A DNA stretch of 45,424 bases from Mycobacterium gastri. Its GTDB lineage: Bacteria; Actinomycetota; Actinomycetes; Mycobacteriales; Mycobacteriaceae. Below are positions 15,668 to 23,755 of the stretch, one piece after another (positions within the stretch are counted from its first letter, which is position 1; each line of letters starts with the position of its first letter). The stretch covers positions 1 to 45,424 of the forward strand of contig NZ_LQOX01000124.1 of assembly GCF_002102175.1 (NCBI RefSeq), in the 5' to 3' direction. The translations under genes were made by a program, and so were the position numbers. The notes beneath the pieces were generated by a model. It made no database searches and was not told the DNA's origin. It saw only the letters and a list, made by a program, of their open reading frames with translations.

Positions 15668-16492
15668 CTACTCCGCGCGCATGCCTGCCACGTCGTCCTT
15701 GATTGCCGCGATCGCGTCGACGGGGGTGAGGTTTTGACCTTGGCTGTTCTGCCCGAGTTGCGGCCAGCCGGCGCCGTCGGGTCCGCGCAGTTGATCCCAG
15801 ATCTCGCGAACCTTGGTCAGCAGCTCGGCTTGCTCCTCGTCGGTGAGCGCCATCAGGGATCCTCCGTTCACTGTGATGCCGCAGGCGGCGGCGAATTGCT
15901 CTGGTGTCAGCCCATCGGCTGAGTTCATGTCGCACCGGCCGAACGGTGGTGCCCCCTGCGGCAGATTCGGGCTGTAACCCGAGCCGTCGGTGTACTGGTG
16001 GGCGACCTGGCCGGGAAGGCGGGGATTGGACCCATAGCCGGCCGCGATGACCCGCAGGCCCGGTGGACGCACCCGCCACATGTTCCAGAAGTCATACGCG
16101 TTGGCATAGCCGATGATTCGCCTGGGCGAACCGGCGTAATCGGCCAGGTTCCAATACAACTGGTTGATCCACGCCGACCCGTCGCCCGGCGGATTTCCGC
16201 CCGATTCGACGTCGAGCATCAATGCCACCCGCCGGTGCAAGCCGCCTTCGGCGTCGATCATGGCACGCACGGTATTGGCGTTGGCCAGCCAATTCGGACG
16301 GACGTAGGTGTAGACGATCCCGAATGTCATTCGCCCGCTGTCCACAGCGCCCCGCATCCAGGCGTAGTTGCGCGCGAAGTTGTGATCGCGATAGGTGCCG
16401 TCGGAAACCCGAATGGAAAGCACCCGATAGGGATATGAGTCGTCAACCGGCACTTGATATTCGGATACGTCGGCGAACAATGTATCAGGCAC
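15668..16492 (-). CDS. GH25-like (lysozyme-fold) protein with phage-type C terminus
   Basis: 274 residues from GTG 16492, chosen because GGGGGG lies just upstream and the longer frame overlaps the divergent gene at 16587. The N-terminal domain has D8 in FADVSEYQ and a D94-x-E96 pair in LMLDVESGG, positions expected for a GH25/Cpl-1-like barrel acting on peptidoglycan or another glycan. The last 55 residues ([19 protein letters not shown], ending DDVAGMRAE) resemble C termini of mycobacteriophage lysins and tail proteins. No secretion signal is visible. Enzyme activity is inferred from the fold. Confidence 0.7.
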   Translation of the reverse strand: MPDTLFADVSEYQVPVDDSYPYRVLSIRVSDGTYRDHNFARNYAWMRGAVDSGRMTFGIVYTYVRPNWLANANTVRAMIDAEGGLHRRVALMLDVESGGNPPGDGSAWINQLYWNLADYAGSPRRIIGYANAYDFWNMWRVRPPGLRVIAAGYGSNPRLPGQVAHQYTDGSGYSPNLPQGAPPFGRCDMNSADGLTPEQFAAACGITVNGGSLMALTDEEQAELLTKVREIWDQLRGPDGAGWPQLGQNSQGQNLTPVDAIAAIKDDVAGMRAE

Positions 16493-16586
16493 GTCCCCCC
16501 AATCCCCGTTTACCGCAAGGCTTGTCGCCCATGGTACAGATCCGGTTCGCCAGTATCGGCCGGACTCGGCGGGTATTGTCCCGGTC

Positions 16587-17000
16587 ATGGCTGACCGACC
16601 CGCCACGGTTGACGACGTGCACCGGATCGCCGCGTCGATGCCACACGTCAACCGGGTGCCCGGGCCGCAGGGCAACCCCATCTACCAGGTGGGCGGCAAG
16701 TCGTTCGTGTACTTTCGCACCCCGCGACCGGACGCGACCGACCCGGACACCGGTGAGCGCTACACCGACGTCATCATGCTGTGGGTGGAGTCCGAAGCCG
16801 ACAAGCTGGCCCTGACCCAGGATCCGGCGTCACCATTTTTCACCACCCCCCATTTCGACGGACATTTGTCGGTGCTCGTGCGGGCTTGCCGATTGGCGGA
16901 AATCGGCACCGGCGAACTGGCCGAACTGATCCAGGACGCCTGGCTGTCACGCGCCTCGAAGAGGCGCGCGGCACAGTGGCTCGCCGCCCAAAACCGGTAG
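16587..17000 (+). CDS. MmcQ/YjbR-family protein
   Basis: 137 residues from ATG 16587. The sequence has the compact alpha/beta pattern of MmcQ/YjbR proteins: an opening helix with DVHRIAASMPHV, a FVYFRT strand, DVIMLWVESEADKLAL, and a terminal helix ending KRRAAQWLA. The family has a double-wing DNA-binding-like fold with no agreed function. It is divergent from the GH25-like gene with 94 bp between starts. Confidence 0.85.
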   Translation: MADRPATVDDVHRIAASMPHVNRVPGPQGNPIYQVGGKSFVYFRTPRPDATDPDTGERYTDVIMLWVESEADKLALTQDPASPFFTTPHFDGHLSVLVRACRLAEIGTGELAELIQDAWLSRASKRRAAQWLAAQNR

Positions 17001-17127
17001 TTTGCCAGCCCGCGGAAATTCTGACCGCTAATTCGCTTGGGGTTCGCCTCGGCACCATGTTTGAACATGGGTGCAACGGGTATGTCAGGTGCTGCGGGAT
17101 TTTTCTCGAAACCCAATGGAGGTCACC

Positions 17128-17367
17128 ATGCGTGGGCGCGGAGTTGTCGGGGCGATTGTGCTCGTGTGGTTACTCATCGGAGTCTTCGCGACGTGGCAGC
17201 GAGGCTACTTCAAGGGTGAGCAAACAAGTTGCGCCTCAGCGGGAACCGTTGCGGTGACGGTGATCGCGGGACCGCTGAATTACCTCGGTGTGCACCCGAA
17301 AGTAACAAATTGCCGTTTGCCGCAGCCCAGCTCAATGCAGCTGGTCGGTCATCTCCCCGTAATGTAA
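17128..17367 (+). CDS. Small membrane protein
   Basis: 79 residues from ATG 17128, preceded by GGAGG three bases upstream of the spacer. A single hydrophobic segment (VVGAIVLVWLLIGVFATW, residues 5-22) is followed by a short extracytoplasmic region with two cysteines (TSCASAG and VTNCRLP) that could form a disulphide. It is followed 11 bp later by another small membrane protein gene, so the two are probably co-transcribed. Function unknown. Confidence 0.7.
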   Translation: MRGRGVVGAIVLVWLLIGVFATWQRGYFKGEQTSCASAGTVAVTVIAGPLNYLGVHPKVTNCRLPQPSSMQLVGHLPVM

Positions 17368-17378
17368 AGGAAGTCGCC

Positions 17379-17534
17379 ATGATCGTCGTCGGTGCCATCT
17401 TGCTCATTCTCGGATTTGTGTTCGGCATCAATTTGTTGACGGTGCTCGGGGTCATCTTGCTGGTGATCGGCGCCGTGCTGTGGGCCTTGGGCGCCATAGG
17501 CCGCCCGGTCGCCGGCCGGCGGTACTGGTACTAG
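17379..17534 (+). CDS. DUF6131-type two-helix membrane peptide
   Basis: 51 residues from ATG 17379, with AAAGGAAG upstream. Almost the whole protein is hydrophobic (VVGAILLILGFVFGINLL, TVLGVILLVIGAVLWALGA) in two segments separated by a short turn, ending in GRRYWY. This is the pattern of DUF6131 proteins common in actinobacteria. It is close enough to the preceding small membrane gene to share a transcript. Function unknown. Confidence 0.7.
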   Translation: MIVVGAILLILGFVFGINLLTVLGVILLVIGAVLWALGAIGRPVAGRRYWY

Positions 17535-17603
17535 CTAGCGCCCGGTGCCAAAGGTCGCGTGGCCTGCAGTGACCCGCGGTGGTCACGCGGTCTCGCGATC
17601 TTT

Positions 17604-17642
17604 CACAGCTTGCGCATAGCAACGGCATAGCGTCGGCCTAGT
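17604..17642 (+). promoter_or_regulatory. Four direct repeats with 11-bp period upstream of tcrX
   Basis: CACAGC (17604), CATAGC (17615), CATAGC (17626) and CCTAGT (17637) begin exactly 11 bp apart. OmpR/PhoB-family regulators bind tandem repeats spaced by one helical turn, and TCACAGC(n4) repeats are the known M. tuberculosis PhoP box. The array lies 57 bp before the chosen tcrX start, so autoregulation by TcrX, or control by PhoP, is likely. A separate GTGACC/GGTCAC inverted repeat lies just upstream at 17569-17586. Confidence 0.65.
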
Positions 17643-17698
17643 GCGGCGCGGATACTGGAACCGTGACGAGCCCGCGAACTCCGGCCGAGCGAGTCGTC

Positions 17699-18403
17699 AT
17701 GTCGCGCGCCGACGGACAACCGATCGGTGTCCTGGTCGTTGACGACGAACCCGTTCTCGCCGAAATGGTTTCGATGGCGTTGCGCTACGAGGGCTGGAAT
17801 ATCGCCACGGCGCAAGACGGCGCATCGGCGATCGCAGCGGCCCGCGCCGCGCGGCCCGACGTCGTCGTACTCGACGTGATGCTGCCCGACATGAGCGGCC
17901 TGGAGGTATTGCACAAGTTGCGCAGGGAGAATCCTCGCCTGCCGGTGCTGCTGTTGACGGCCAAGGACGCGGTGGAAGACCGCATCGCCGGGCTTACCGC
18001 CGGCGGCGACGACTACGTCACCAAACCGTTCAGCATCGAGGAGGTGGTGCTGCGGCTGCGCGCGCTGCTGCGGCGCACCGGCGTCACCACCGTCGATAGC
18101 GGTGCCCAACTGGTGGTGGGAGATCTGGTGCTCGACGAGGACAGCCACGAGGTCGCCCGCGCCGGCGAACCAATCTCCCTGACCTCCACCGAGTTCGAAT
18201 TACTGCGCTTCATGATGCGCAACTCCAGGCGGGTGCTGAGCAAGGCCCAGATTCTGGACCGGGTATGGAGCTACGATTTCGGCGGCCGGTCCAACATCGT
18301 CGAGTTGTACATCTCCTACCTGCGCAAAAAGATCGACAACGGTCGCGCACCCATGATCCACACGCTGCGCGGCGCAGGCTATGTCCTCAAGCCGGCCCGT
18401 TAA
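17699..18403 (+). CDS. tcrX: OmpR-family response regulator TcrX
   Basis: 234 residues from ATG 17699, the length I recall for Rv3765c; a GTG at 17663 would add 12 residues. The receiver domain has acidic pair D15/D16, phosphoacceptor D59 (VVLDVMLPDMSG) and K109 in YVTKPF. The winged-helix output domain follows (SLTSTEFELLRFMM, then SNIVELYISYLRKKID, then HTLRGAGYVLK). The partner kinase gene overlaps the 3' end. The neighbouring lpqH, Rv3762c-like gene and later genes confirm the tcrX assignment by synteny over the similar TrcR and PhoP. In M. tuberculosis this system responds to iron limitation and starvation; no iron box is evident here. Confidence 0.9.
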   Translation: MSRADGQPIGVLVVDDEPVLAEMVSMALRYEGWNIATAQDGASAIAAARAARPDVVVLDVMLPDMSGLEVLHKLRRENPRLPVLLLTAKDAVEDRIAGLTAGGDDYVTKPFSIEEVVLRLRALLRRTGVTTVDSGAQLVVGDLVLDEDSHEVARAGEPISLTSTEFELLRFMMRNSRRVLSKAQILDRVWSYDFGGRSNIVELYISYLRKKIDNGRAPMIHTLRGAGYVLKPAR

Positions 18404-19874
18404 CACCCCGCGAAGCTGGTCATTACGCCTGCGACTCCTGGTCGGACAGGTCGTCGTTCTGGTGCTGGTCTGTATCGGTATCGCCGCGGCAACCGAACTG
18501 GCCCTGCGCCATCATCTGGTGAAGCAGCTCGATGGCCAGCTCAGTGGGGCCTCGTACCGCTCGGCGTTGCTGTACCCCGAGCCGTCGCACCGGCACGAAC
18601 CGCGCTACGTGAGGACCGGCCCCGGCCCGAAGTTTCTCGACGCGCCCGGTCAGCCGGCCGGCATGGTCGCGGCGGTGGTCAGCAACGGCAAGACGATCGA
18701 CGCCGGCTACCTGACCGGCAGTGGCGCCCGGGCCGCGTTGAGCGACAAGGCCCAGGCGCAGCTGGCCGCAATCGCCGGCAGCCGCACGCCGGTGACCCTG
18801 AACCTGGACGGTCTGGGTCGCTACCGTGTCGTTGCGGCCACCAGTCGAAACCGCACCGACGTCATCGTCACCGGCCTGTCGATGTCGGGTATCGACGCCA
18901 CGATGTTGCGGATGCTGATCATGTTCGGGATCGTCACTGCGGTCGCGCTGCTCGCCGCGACCACCGCCGGGGCGATGATCATCCGGCGGGCGCTGGCGCC
19001 GCTGCGACGCGTCGCCCACACCGCGACCGAAGTCGTCGATTTGCCCTTGGACCGGGGCGAAGTCGCATTGCCGGTCCGGGTGTCCGACACCGACGCGAAC
19101 CCCTACACCGAGGTGGGTCAACTCGGGTCGGCGCTGAACCGGATGCTTGACCACATCGCTGCCGCGCTGTCGACGCGGCAGGCCAGTGAAACCCGGGTGC
19201 GCCAGTTCGTCGCCGACGCAAGTCACGAACTGCGCACCCCGCTGGCCGCGATTCGCGGCTACACCGAACTCGCGCAACGGATGACTGACGACCGTGCCGC
19301 GGTGGCTCACGCCATGAGCCGGGTGGCATCCGAGACCGAGCGGATAACCCGCTTGGTCGAGGACCTGCTGCTGCTGGCCCGCCTGGATTCCGGACGGCCG
19401 CTGGAACGCGAACCGGTGGACCTGTCCCGCCTGGCGGTTGACGCGGTCAGCGATGCGCACATCGCGGGCCCGGAACACCAGTGGGAGCTGGACTTGCCGC
19501 CGGAGCCGGTGGTGGTCACCGGTGATGCCGCGCGATTGCATCAGGTAGTAGCCAACCTGCTTGCCAACGCCCGCATCCACACCGGCCCCGGCACGGTGGT
19601 GACGACCCGGTTGAGTGTCGAATCGGCGCGCGCCGTGCTTCAGGTGGTCGACAACGGCCCGGGCATTCCGGCAGGACTGCAGTCGGAGGTATTCGAGCGG
19701 TTCGCTCGCGGGGATACCTCTCGCTCCCGCAAGGGCGGCAGCACCGGGTTGGGTCTGGCGATCGTGTCTGCCGTTGTCAAGGCGCACAACGGAACCATCA
19801 CCGTCAACAGCTCGCCCGGTCATACCGAGTTCGCGGTGCGGTTGCCACTCGACGGGTGGCAACCGCACGCATAG
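18381..19874 (+). CDS. tcrY: Sensor histidine kinase TcrY
   Basis: 497 residues from ATG 18381, overlapping tcrX by 23 bp, so the pair is coupled. A membrane segment near 17-40, an extracytoplasmic sensor region of about 120 residues and a second membrane segment near 170-195 are followed by HAMP. The H box has phosphoacceptor H282 in DASHELRTPLAAIRGY; the N box reads NLLANARIHT (a histidine follows where T is usual), then DNGPGIP and GSTGLGLAIV for ATP binding. It should phosphorylate TcrX. The stop lies 38 bp before the end of the convergent lpqH. Confidence 0.9.
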   Translation: MSSSRPVNTPRSWSLRLRLLVGQVVVLVLVCIGIAAATELALRHHLVKQLDGQLSGASYRSALLYPEPSHRHEPRYVRTGPGPKFLDAPGQPAGMVAAVVSNGKTIDAGYLTGSGARAALSDKAQAQLAAIAGSRTPVTLNLDGLGRYRVVAATSRNRTDVIVTGLSMSGIDATMLRMLIMFGIVTAVALLAATTAGAMIIRRALAPLRRVAHTATEVVDLPLDRGEVALPVRVSDTDANPYTEVGQLGSALNRMLDHIAAALSTRQASETRVRQFVADASHELRTPLAAIRGYTELAQRMTDDRAAVAHAMSRVASETERITRLVEDLLLLARLDSGRPLEREPVDLSRLAVDAVSDAHIAGPEHQWELDLPPEPVVVTGDAARLHQVVANLLANARIHTGPGTVVTTRLSVESARAVLQVVDNGPGIPAGLQSEVFERFARGDTSRSRKGGSTGLGLAIVSAVVKAHNGTITVNSSPGHTEFAVRLPLDGWQPHA

Positions 19875-19912
19875 TCACACGGTTGAAATTGCCCGGCGCG
19901 ACGCCCTTGTCG

Positions 19913-20380
19913 TTAGGGGCAGGTGACGTCGATTTCGAACGGCTTGTTCACCGGCTGCATCGGGTTGGCCATGTCGACGCCGGTCGCCGTGCCGGTGATC
20001 TTGTAGGTGCTGCCGCTCTTGCTCGCCTCGGCTTTGCCCTGCCCGGTGCCGGAAGTGTATCCGAGGGTTACGCCGTTGACGTTGCCCAGCCCGACCGACT
20101 TCACCTGGGGCGGGTTGGTGTCGGTGAGCACGGCCGCGATACCGGTGGCTGCCCCGCCGATCGCGATGTTGACGTTGCCGGCTGCCGTCGTGCAGACGAC
20201 CGAGCCTGTTACGTGCTGGTCCTGACCGTCGATGATGACCTTCGTTCCCGAAGCCCCTCCGGCGCTTGCCGACGTGGCGCTCGAGCTTCCACCACCACTG
20301 GCCGATTTGTTGCTCGAACATCCGGAAAGGCCCGCGGCCAGAATCGCCGCTCCGGCTACCGCCACCGTCAGTCCACGCTT
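19913..20380 (-). CDS. lpqH: 19 kDa lipoprotein antigen LpqH
   Basis: 155 residues from GTG 20380, with AAAGGAG upstream. The signal peptide ends at the lipobox LSGC (C22, lipid-modified), followed by a serine/glycine-rich linker. The body ([20 protein letters not shown], then [19 protein letters not shown], then FEIDVTCP) is nearly the M. tuberculosis 19 kDa antigen, a surface lipoprotein and TLR2 agonist. The two cysteines of VVC and VTC form the family disulphide. The upstream region to 20515 is unusually A+T-rich for this genome, consistent with a strong promoter. Confidence 0.96.
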   Translation of the reverse strand, partial: KRGLTVAVAGAAILAAGLSGCSSNKSASGGGSSSATSASAGGASGTKVIIDGQDQHVTGSVVCTTAAGNVNIAIGGAATGIAAVLTDTNPPQVKSVGLGNVNGVTLGYTSGTGQGKAEASKSGSTYKITGTATGVDMANPMQPVNKPFEIDVTCP

Positions 20381-20554
20381 CACCTGTGCTCCTTTGCCGT
20401 TGTAGCGATCCACTGGCTCTGAGGACCGCCCCGGCAGTATGCAAGTTAACCGGACGAAGGTCTAGGGTCCTAAGCAACTATTTCTATCTTCTATATTTCC
20501 TGTTAGTCACTTGAGAGAGGATCTTCCGGGGACCGTCGCGTTAATGGCAATGTA

Positions 20555-22435
20555 TTGCCGGTGAACGCCAAACCCCCTTCCGCGGCCATCGAGTCCGCCC
20601 ATCGCGAATATGTTCCGCCGAGCGATGACCCAACCGACTTCGAGAATGCCGACCGTGGATTCATTGCCGCATTGTCCCCGTGCATCATCAACTCGGCCGA
20701 CGGCCGCGTGGTTTGGGACAACGACGCGTATTCATTCCTGCGCGGACCCGCGCCGACATCGGTGCATCCCAGCCTGTGGCGGCAATGTCAGTTGGCGGCC
20801 AAACAAGGCTTGTACGAAGTGGTGCCCGGTATCTATCAGGTCCGTGGCTTCGATATTTCCAATATCAGCTTCATTGAGGGCGATACCGGCATCATCGTCA
20901 TCGATCCGCTGGTCTCCACCGAGGTCGCCGCTGCGGCGCTGGATTTGTATCGCACCCACCGCGGCGGTGACCGCCCCGTCGTCGCGGTGATCTACACCCA
21001 CAGCCACGTCGACCATTTCGGGGGCGTGCTGGGCGTCACGTCACAGGCCGACGTCGACGCCGGGAAGGTCTCGGTGCTGGCCCCGGAAGGCTTCACGGCG
21101 CACGCCGTCCAGGAGAACATCTACGCCGGCGGCGCCATGATGCGCCGCGCCGGCTACATGTATGGCTCCTACTTGCCGCGCGGCCCCCAGGGGCAGGTGG
21201 GCTGCGGTCTGGGACAGACACTTTCGACCGGTGAGGTGTCGCTCCTCGTGCCGACCGTCGACATCAGGCGGACCGGCGAGATACACACCATCGACGGGGT
21301 GGAGATCGAATTCCAGATGGCGCCGGGCAGCGAAGCCCCCGCCGAAATGCACTTCTACTTCCCGCGCTTCCGCGCGCTGTGCATGGCCGAGAACGCCACC
21401 CACAACCTGCACAACCTGCTGACGTTGCGCGGGGCGCTGGTGCGCGATCCGCGTGCCTGGTCGGGGTATCTCACCGAGGCGATCGAGACCTTTACTGATC
21501 GCGCCGACGTCGTGTTCGCCTCACATCACTGGCCGACCTGGGGGCACGACAACATCGTTGAGTACTTGTCGCACCAACGCGACATGTATTCATATCTGCA
21601 CGACCAGACGCTGCGGCTGCTGAACCAGGGGTACACCGGTGTCGAGATCGCCGAAATGTTCCAGATGCCCCCGGCGCTGGAGCGGGCATGGCATACCCAC
21701 GGTTACTACGGGTCGGTCAGCCACAACGTGAAGGCGATCTACCAGCGCTACATGGGCTGGTTCGACGGCAACCCCGGCCGGTTGTGGCCGTATCCGCCGG
21801 AAGCCATCGCTCCCCGTTACGTCGAGGCGATCGGTGGCATCGACCGGGTTGTCGAGCTGGCCGGCAAAGCCGTTGCCGGCGGTGACTTCCGCTGGGCAGC
21901 AACGCTTCTCGATCACGCGGTATTCACTGACAACAACCATACCGCGGCCCGGCAACTCTACGCCGACACCTTGGAACAGCTTGCCTACGGCGCGGAGAAT
22001 GCGACGTGGCGCAACTTTTTCCTGTCCGGGGCGACGGAGCTGCGCGACGGCAACCTCGGCGCGTCGGGGCAGGCGCCGTCGCCGACGTTCTTCGACCAGC
22101 TGACCCTGGACCAGATCTTCGATGTGGTGGCCATCAGCATCAACGGCCCGCGTGCGTGGGACCTGGACCTTGCGATCGACTTCAGCTTCACCGAGCCGGC
22201 GGAAAACTATCGGTTGACCCTGCGCAACGGTGTGCTGATCCATCGCAAGGTTGCTGCCGACCCGGCGACGGCGAACGCGACTGTGGCGGTGGGCGACAAG
22301 GTTCGGCTGGTTACCGCGGCGCTGGGCGACATCAGTTCGCCGGGTTTCGAGGTGTCCGGAGACGAGACGGTGTTGCAGACCTTCCTGAGTGTCCTCGATC
22401 GGCCTAATCCGGCGTTCAACATCGTCACGCCCTAG
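20555..22435 (+). CDS. SdsA1-type alkyl sulfatase (Rv3762c-like)
   Basis: 626 residues from TTG 20555 (a GTG two codons later is equally possible). The metallo-beta-lactamase domain has H149, H151, D153 and H154 in THSHVDHFGG and a second metal ligand set in MAENATHNLHN. The middle third is the dimerisation domain, and from about residue 500 an SCP2-like sterol-carrier domain follows. Enzymes of this class cleave primary or secondary alkyl sulfates. There is no signal peptide, so the action is probably cytoplasmic. It is divergent from lpqH and holds the Rv3762c position; length matches the family. Confidence 0.9.
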   Translation: MPVNAKPPSAAIESAHREYVPPSDDPTDFENADRGFIAALSPCIINSADGRVVWDNDAYSFLRGPAPTSVHPSLWRQCQLAAKQGLYEVVPGIYQVRGFDISNISFIEGDTGIIVIDPLVSTEVAAAALDLYRTHRGGDRPVVAVIYTHSHVDHFGGVLGVTSQADVDAGKVSVLAPEGFTAHAVQENIYAGGAMMRRAGYMYGSYLPRGPQGQVGCGLGQTLSTGEVSLLVPTVDIRRTGEIHTIDGVEIEFQMAPGSEAPAEMHFYFPRFRALCMAENATHNLHNLLTLRGALVRDPRAWSGYLTEAIETFTDRADVVFASHHWPTWGHDNIVEYLSHQRDMYSYLHDQTLRLLNQGYTGVEIAEMFQMPPALERAWHTHGYYGSVSHNVKAIYQRYMGWFDGNPGRLWPYPPEAIAPRYVEAIGGIDRVVELAGKAVAGGDFRWAATLLDHAVFTDNNHTAARQLYADTLEQLAYGAENATWRNFFLSGATELRDGNLGASGQAPSPTFFDQLTLDQIFDVVAISINGPRAWDLDLAIDFSFTEPAENYRLTLRNGVLIHRKVAADPATANATVAVGDKVRLVTAALGDISSPGFEVSGDETVLQTFLSVLDRPNPAFNIVTP

Positions 22436-22442
22436 CCGGCGT

Positions 22443-22546
22443 CGAGTGTGCGTTGGTGGCGCCGAGTGCGCGTTGGTGGCGTCGAGTGCGCCGCCGGGGC
22501 GGGCCAAACATGGATTTTTCCGCCCTACATACACACTCAAAGCCGT
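22443..22546. repeat. GAGTGTGC / CACACTCAAAGCC intergenic repeat, copy 1
   Basis: Three spaced GAGTGTGC or GAGTGCGC words (22443-22490) are followed by CACACTCAAAGCC. The same start and end words occur at 28698-28758, between convergent genes, and the start word recurs at 39347. The elements are intergenic and partly palindromic, like small mobile palindromic repeats in mycobacteria. Confidence 0.5.
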
Positions 22547-22743
22547 AGCCGCACACTCGATCCGGCGGTATGGCAACCGACGCGGTATCGGCGTGCCGAA
22601 AGTGAATCGGCGATTCGTACTTGGCTCCCGAAACCCTTGTGAAGCCGTAGCCGCACACTCGATCCGGCGGTATGGCAATCGACGCGGTATCGGCGTGCCG
22701 AAAGTGAATCGGCGATTCATGCTTGGCTACCGAAACCCTTGTG
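22540..22743. repeat. Two tandem 102-bp repeats
   Basis: Copy 1 (22540-22641) and copy 2 (22642-22743) differ at only a few positions (for example near 22578 and around 22617-22629). The period is a multiple of three, so both strands have open frames through it, but no start signal or codon bias supports a gene. It is a minisatellite of the MIRU/VNTR type and joins directly to the preceding intergenic repeat. Confidence 0.8.
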
Positions 22744-22770
22744 ACACGGGGGAACATACCAGCCGCAAGA

Positions 22771-23742
22771 TCAGGCGACGTCGATGACCACCTTGCCCAG
22801 GACCTTGCGCTCGGCCACATAGCGCAGGGCCGCAGCGGTGTCGGCCAACGGAAACCGCGCGCCGATGTGGGGCCGGACCGTGCCGGCGGCGAACAGCTGC
22901 GCCAACTCACCGAGGTCACGGATGGCATCGGCGGGGTGGTCACTGGCAAAGGTGCGAATCTCCATGCCGCGCACGGCGATGCCCTTGAGCAGAACGAGGT
23001 TGAGCGGGATCGCCGGGATGGTGCCGGCCGCGTAGCCGAGGGTGATGAAAGTCCCGCCGCGGGCCAGGCCACGCAATGCCGGCTCCGAGTACCGGCCCCC
23101 GACCGGGTCGATCACCACGCGCGCGTTGTCGTCGGTGAGCTCTCGGATGCGGGCTTTCAGGTCCTCGCGGTCGTAATCGACCGTTGCCTGCGCGCCCCGC
23201 TGTGCACACAGCTCCAGCTTCTCCGCGCTCGAGGCCGCCGCCAGCACGCGGGCACCCATGGCGACCGCCAGATCGACGGCGGCAAGACCCACACCGCCCG
23301 CGGCGCCCAATACCACCACCCAATCGCCTTGCGACACTTGCCCAACCGAGCGCAACGCGTGATACGTGGTTCGGTAGGTGACCCCGAAGGCGGCGGCCGA
23401 AGCCAAGTCGGCATCGTCGGGAACGAGCGTTGCCGACGACGCATCCAGCAGCGCCCGCTCGGCGAATGCTCCGACGGCCGTGGTCCCGAACACCCGTTGG
23501 CCCGGCCGGAACGGCGTGTCCGCGCCGGCGGTCAGCACCTCGCCGGCGAGTTCGCTGCCCGGCGTGAACGGCACCGGGATCTGAATCTGGTACTTGCCGG
23601 CGATCAATAGCACGTCGGGAAAGTTGACCGCCGCGGCGCGCACCCGCAGCAGGAGCTGGCCAGGCCCCGGGACCGGGTCGGGAAGCTCGCAGACAACCAA
23701 GTCCTCGGGCGGGCCGTACGCACGGCACACGACCGCACGCAT
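22771..23742 (-). CDS. NADPH:quinone oxidoreductase-like MDR protein
   Basis: 323 residues from ATG 23742; in-frame sequence upstream overlaps the preceding gene and is not needed. The GroES-like domain has NFPDVLLIAGKYQ and FTPGSELAGEV; the Rossmann domain has GAAGGVGLAAV. No catalytic zinc ligands are visible, as in the quinone-reductase branch of medium-chain dehydrogenases. It starts 13 bp after the acyl-CoA dehydrogenase stop and is the last gene of a minus-strand operon of phosphotransferase, SDR, acyl-CoA dehydrogenase and this enzyme. It may reduce an enoyl or quinone intermediate of that pathway. Confidence 0.88.
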   Translation of the reverse strand: MRAVVCRAYGPPEDLVVCELPDPVPGPGQLLLRVRAAAVNFPDVLLIAGKYQIQIPVPFTPGSELAGEVLTAGADTPFRPGQRVFGTTAVGAFAERALLDASSATLVPDDADLASAAAFGVTYRTTYHALRSVGQVSQGDWVVVLGAAGGVGLAAVDLAVAMGARVLAAASSAEKLELCAQRGAQATVDYDREDLKARIRELTDDNARVVIDPVGGRYSEPALRGLARGGTFITLGYAAGTIPAIPLNLVLLKGIAVRGMEIRTFASDHPADAIRDLGELAQLFAAGTVRPHIGARFPLADTAAALRYVAERKVLGKVVIDVA

Positions 23743-23755
23743 CAACCGGCTCCGG

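Noticed and set aside
18423..19868. Long minus-strand frame (481 residues) opposite tcrY
   Set aside because: It is histidine/arginine/glutamine-rich and matches no family, while the plus strand has every histidine-kinase motif. Long antisense frames are expected in high-G+C DNA.
21590..22720. 376-residue minus-strand frame containing a 34-residue repeat
   Set aside because: It is the 102-bp tandem repeat plus antisense of the alkyl sulfatase. No start signal supports translation.
22540..22743. CRISPR array
   Set aside because: Two directly abutting 102-bp units without spacers; the 13-bp and 20-bp arrays also lack spacers. No cas gene is present.
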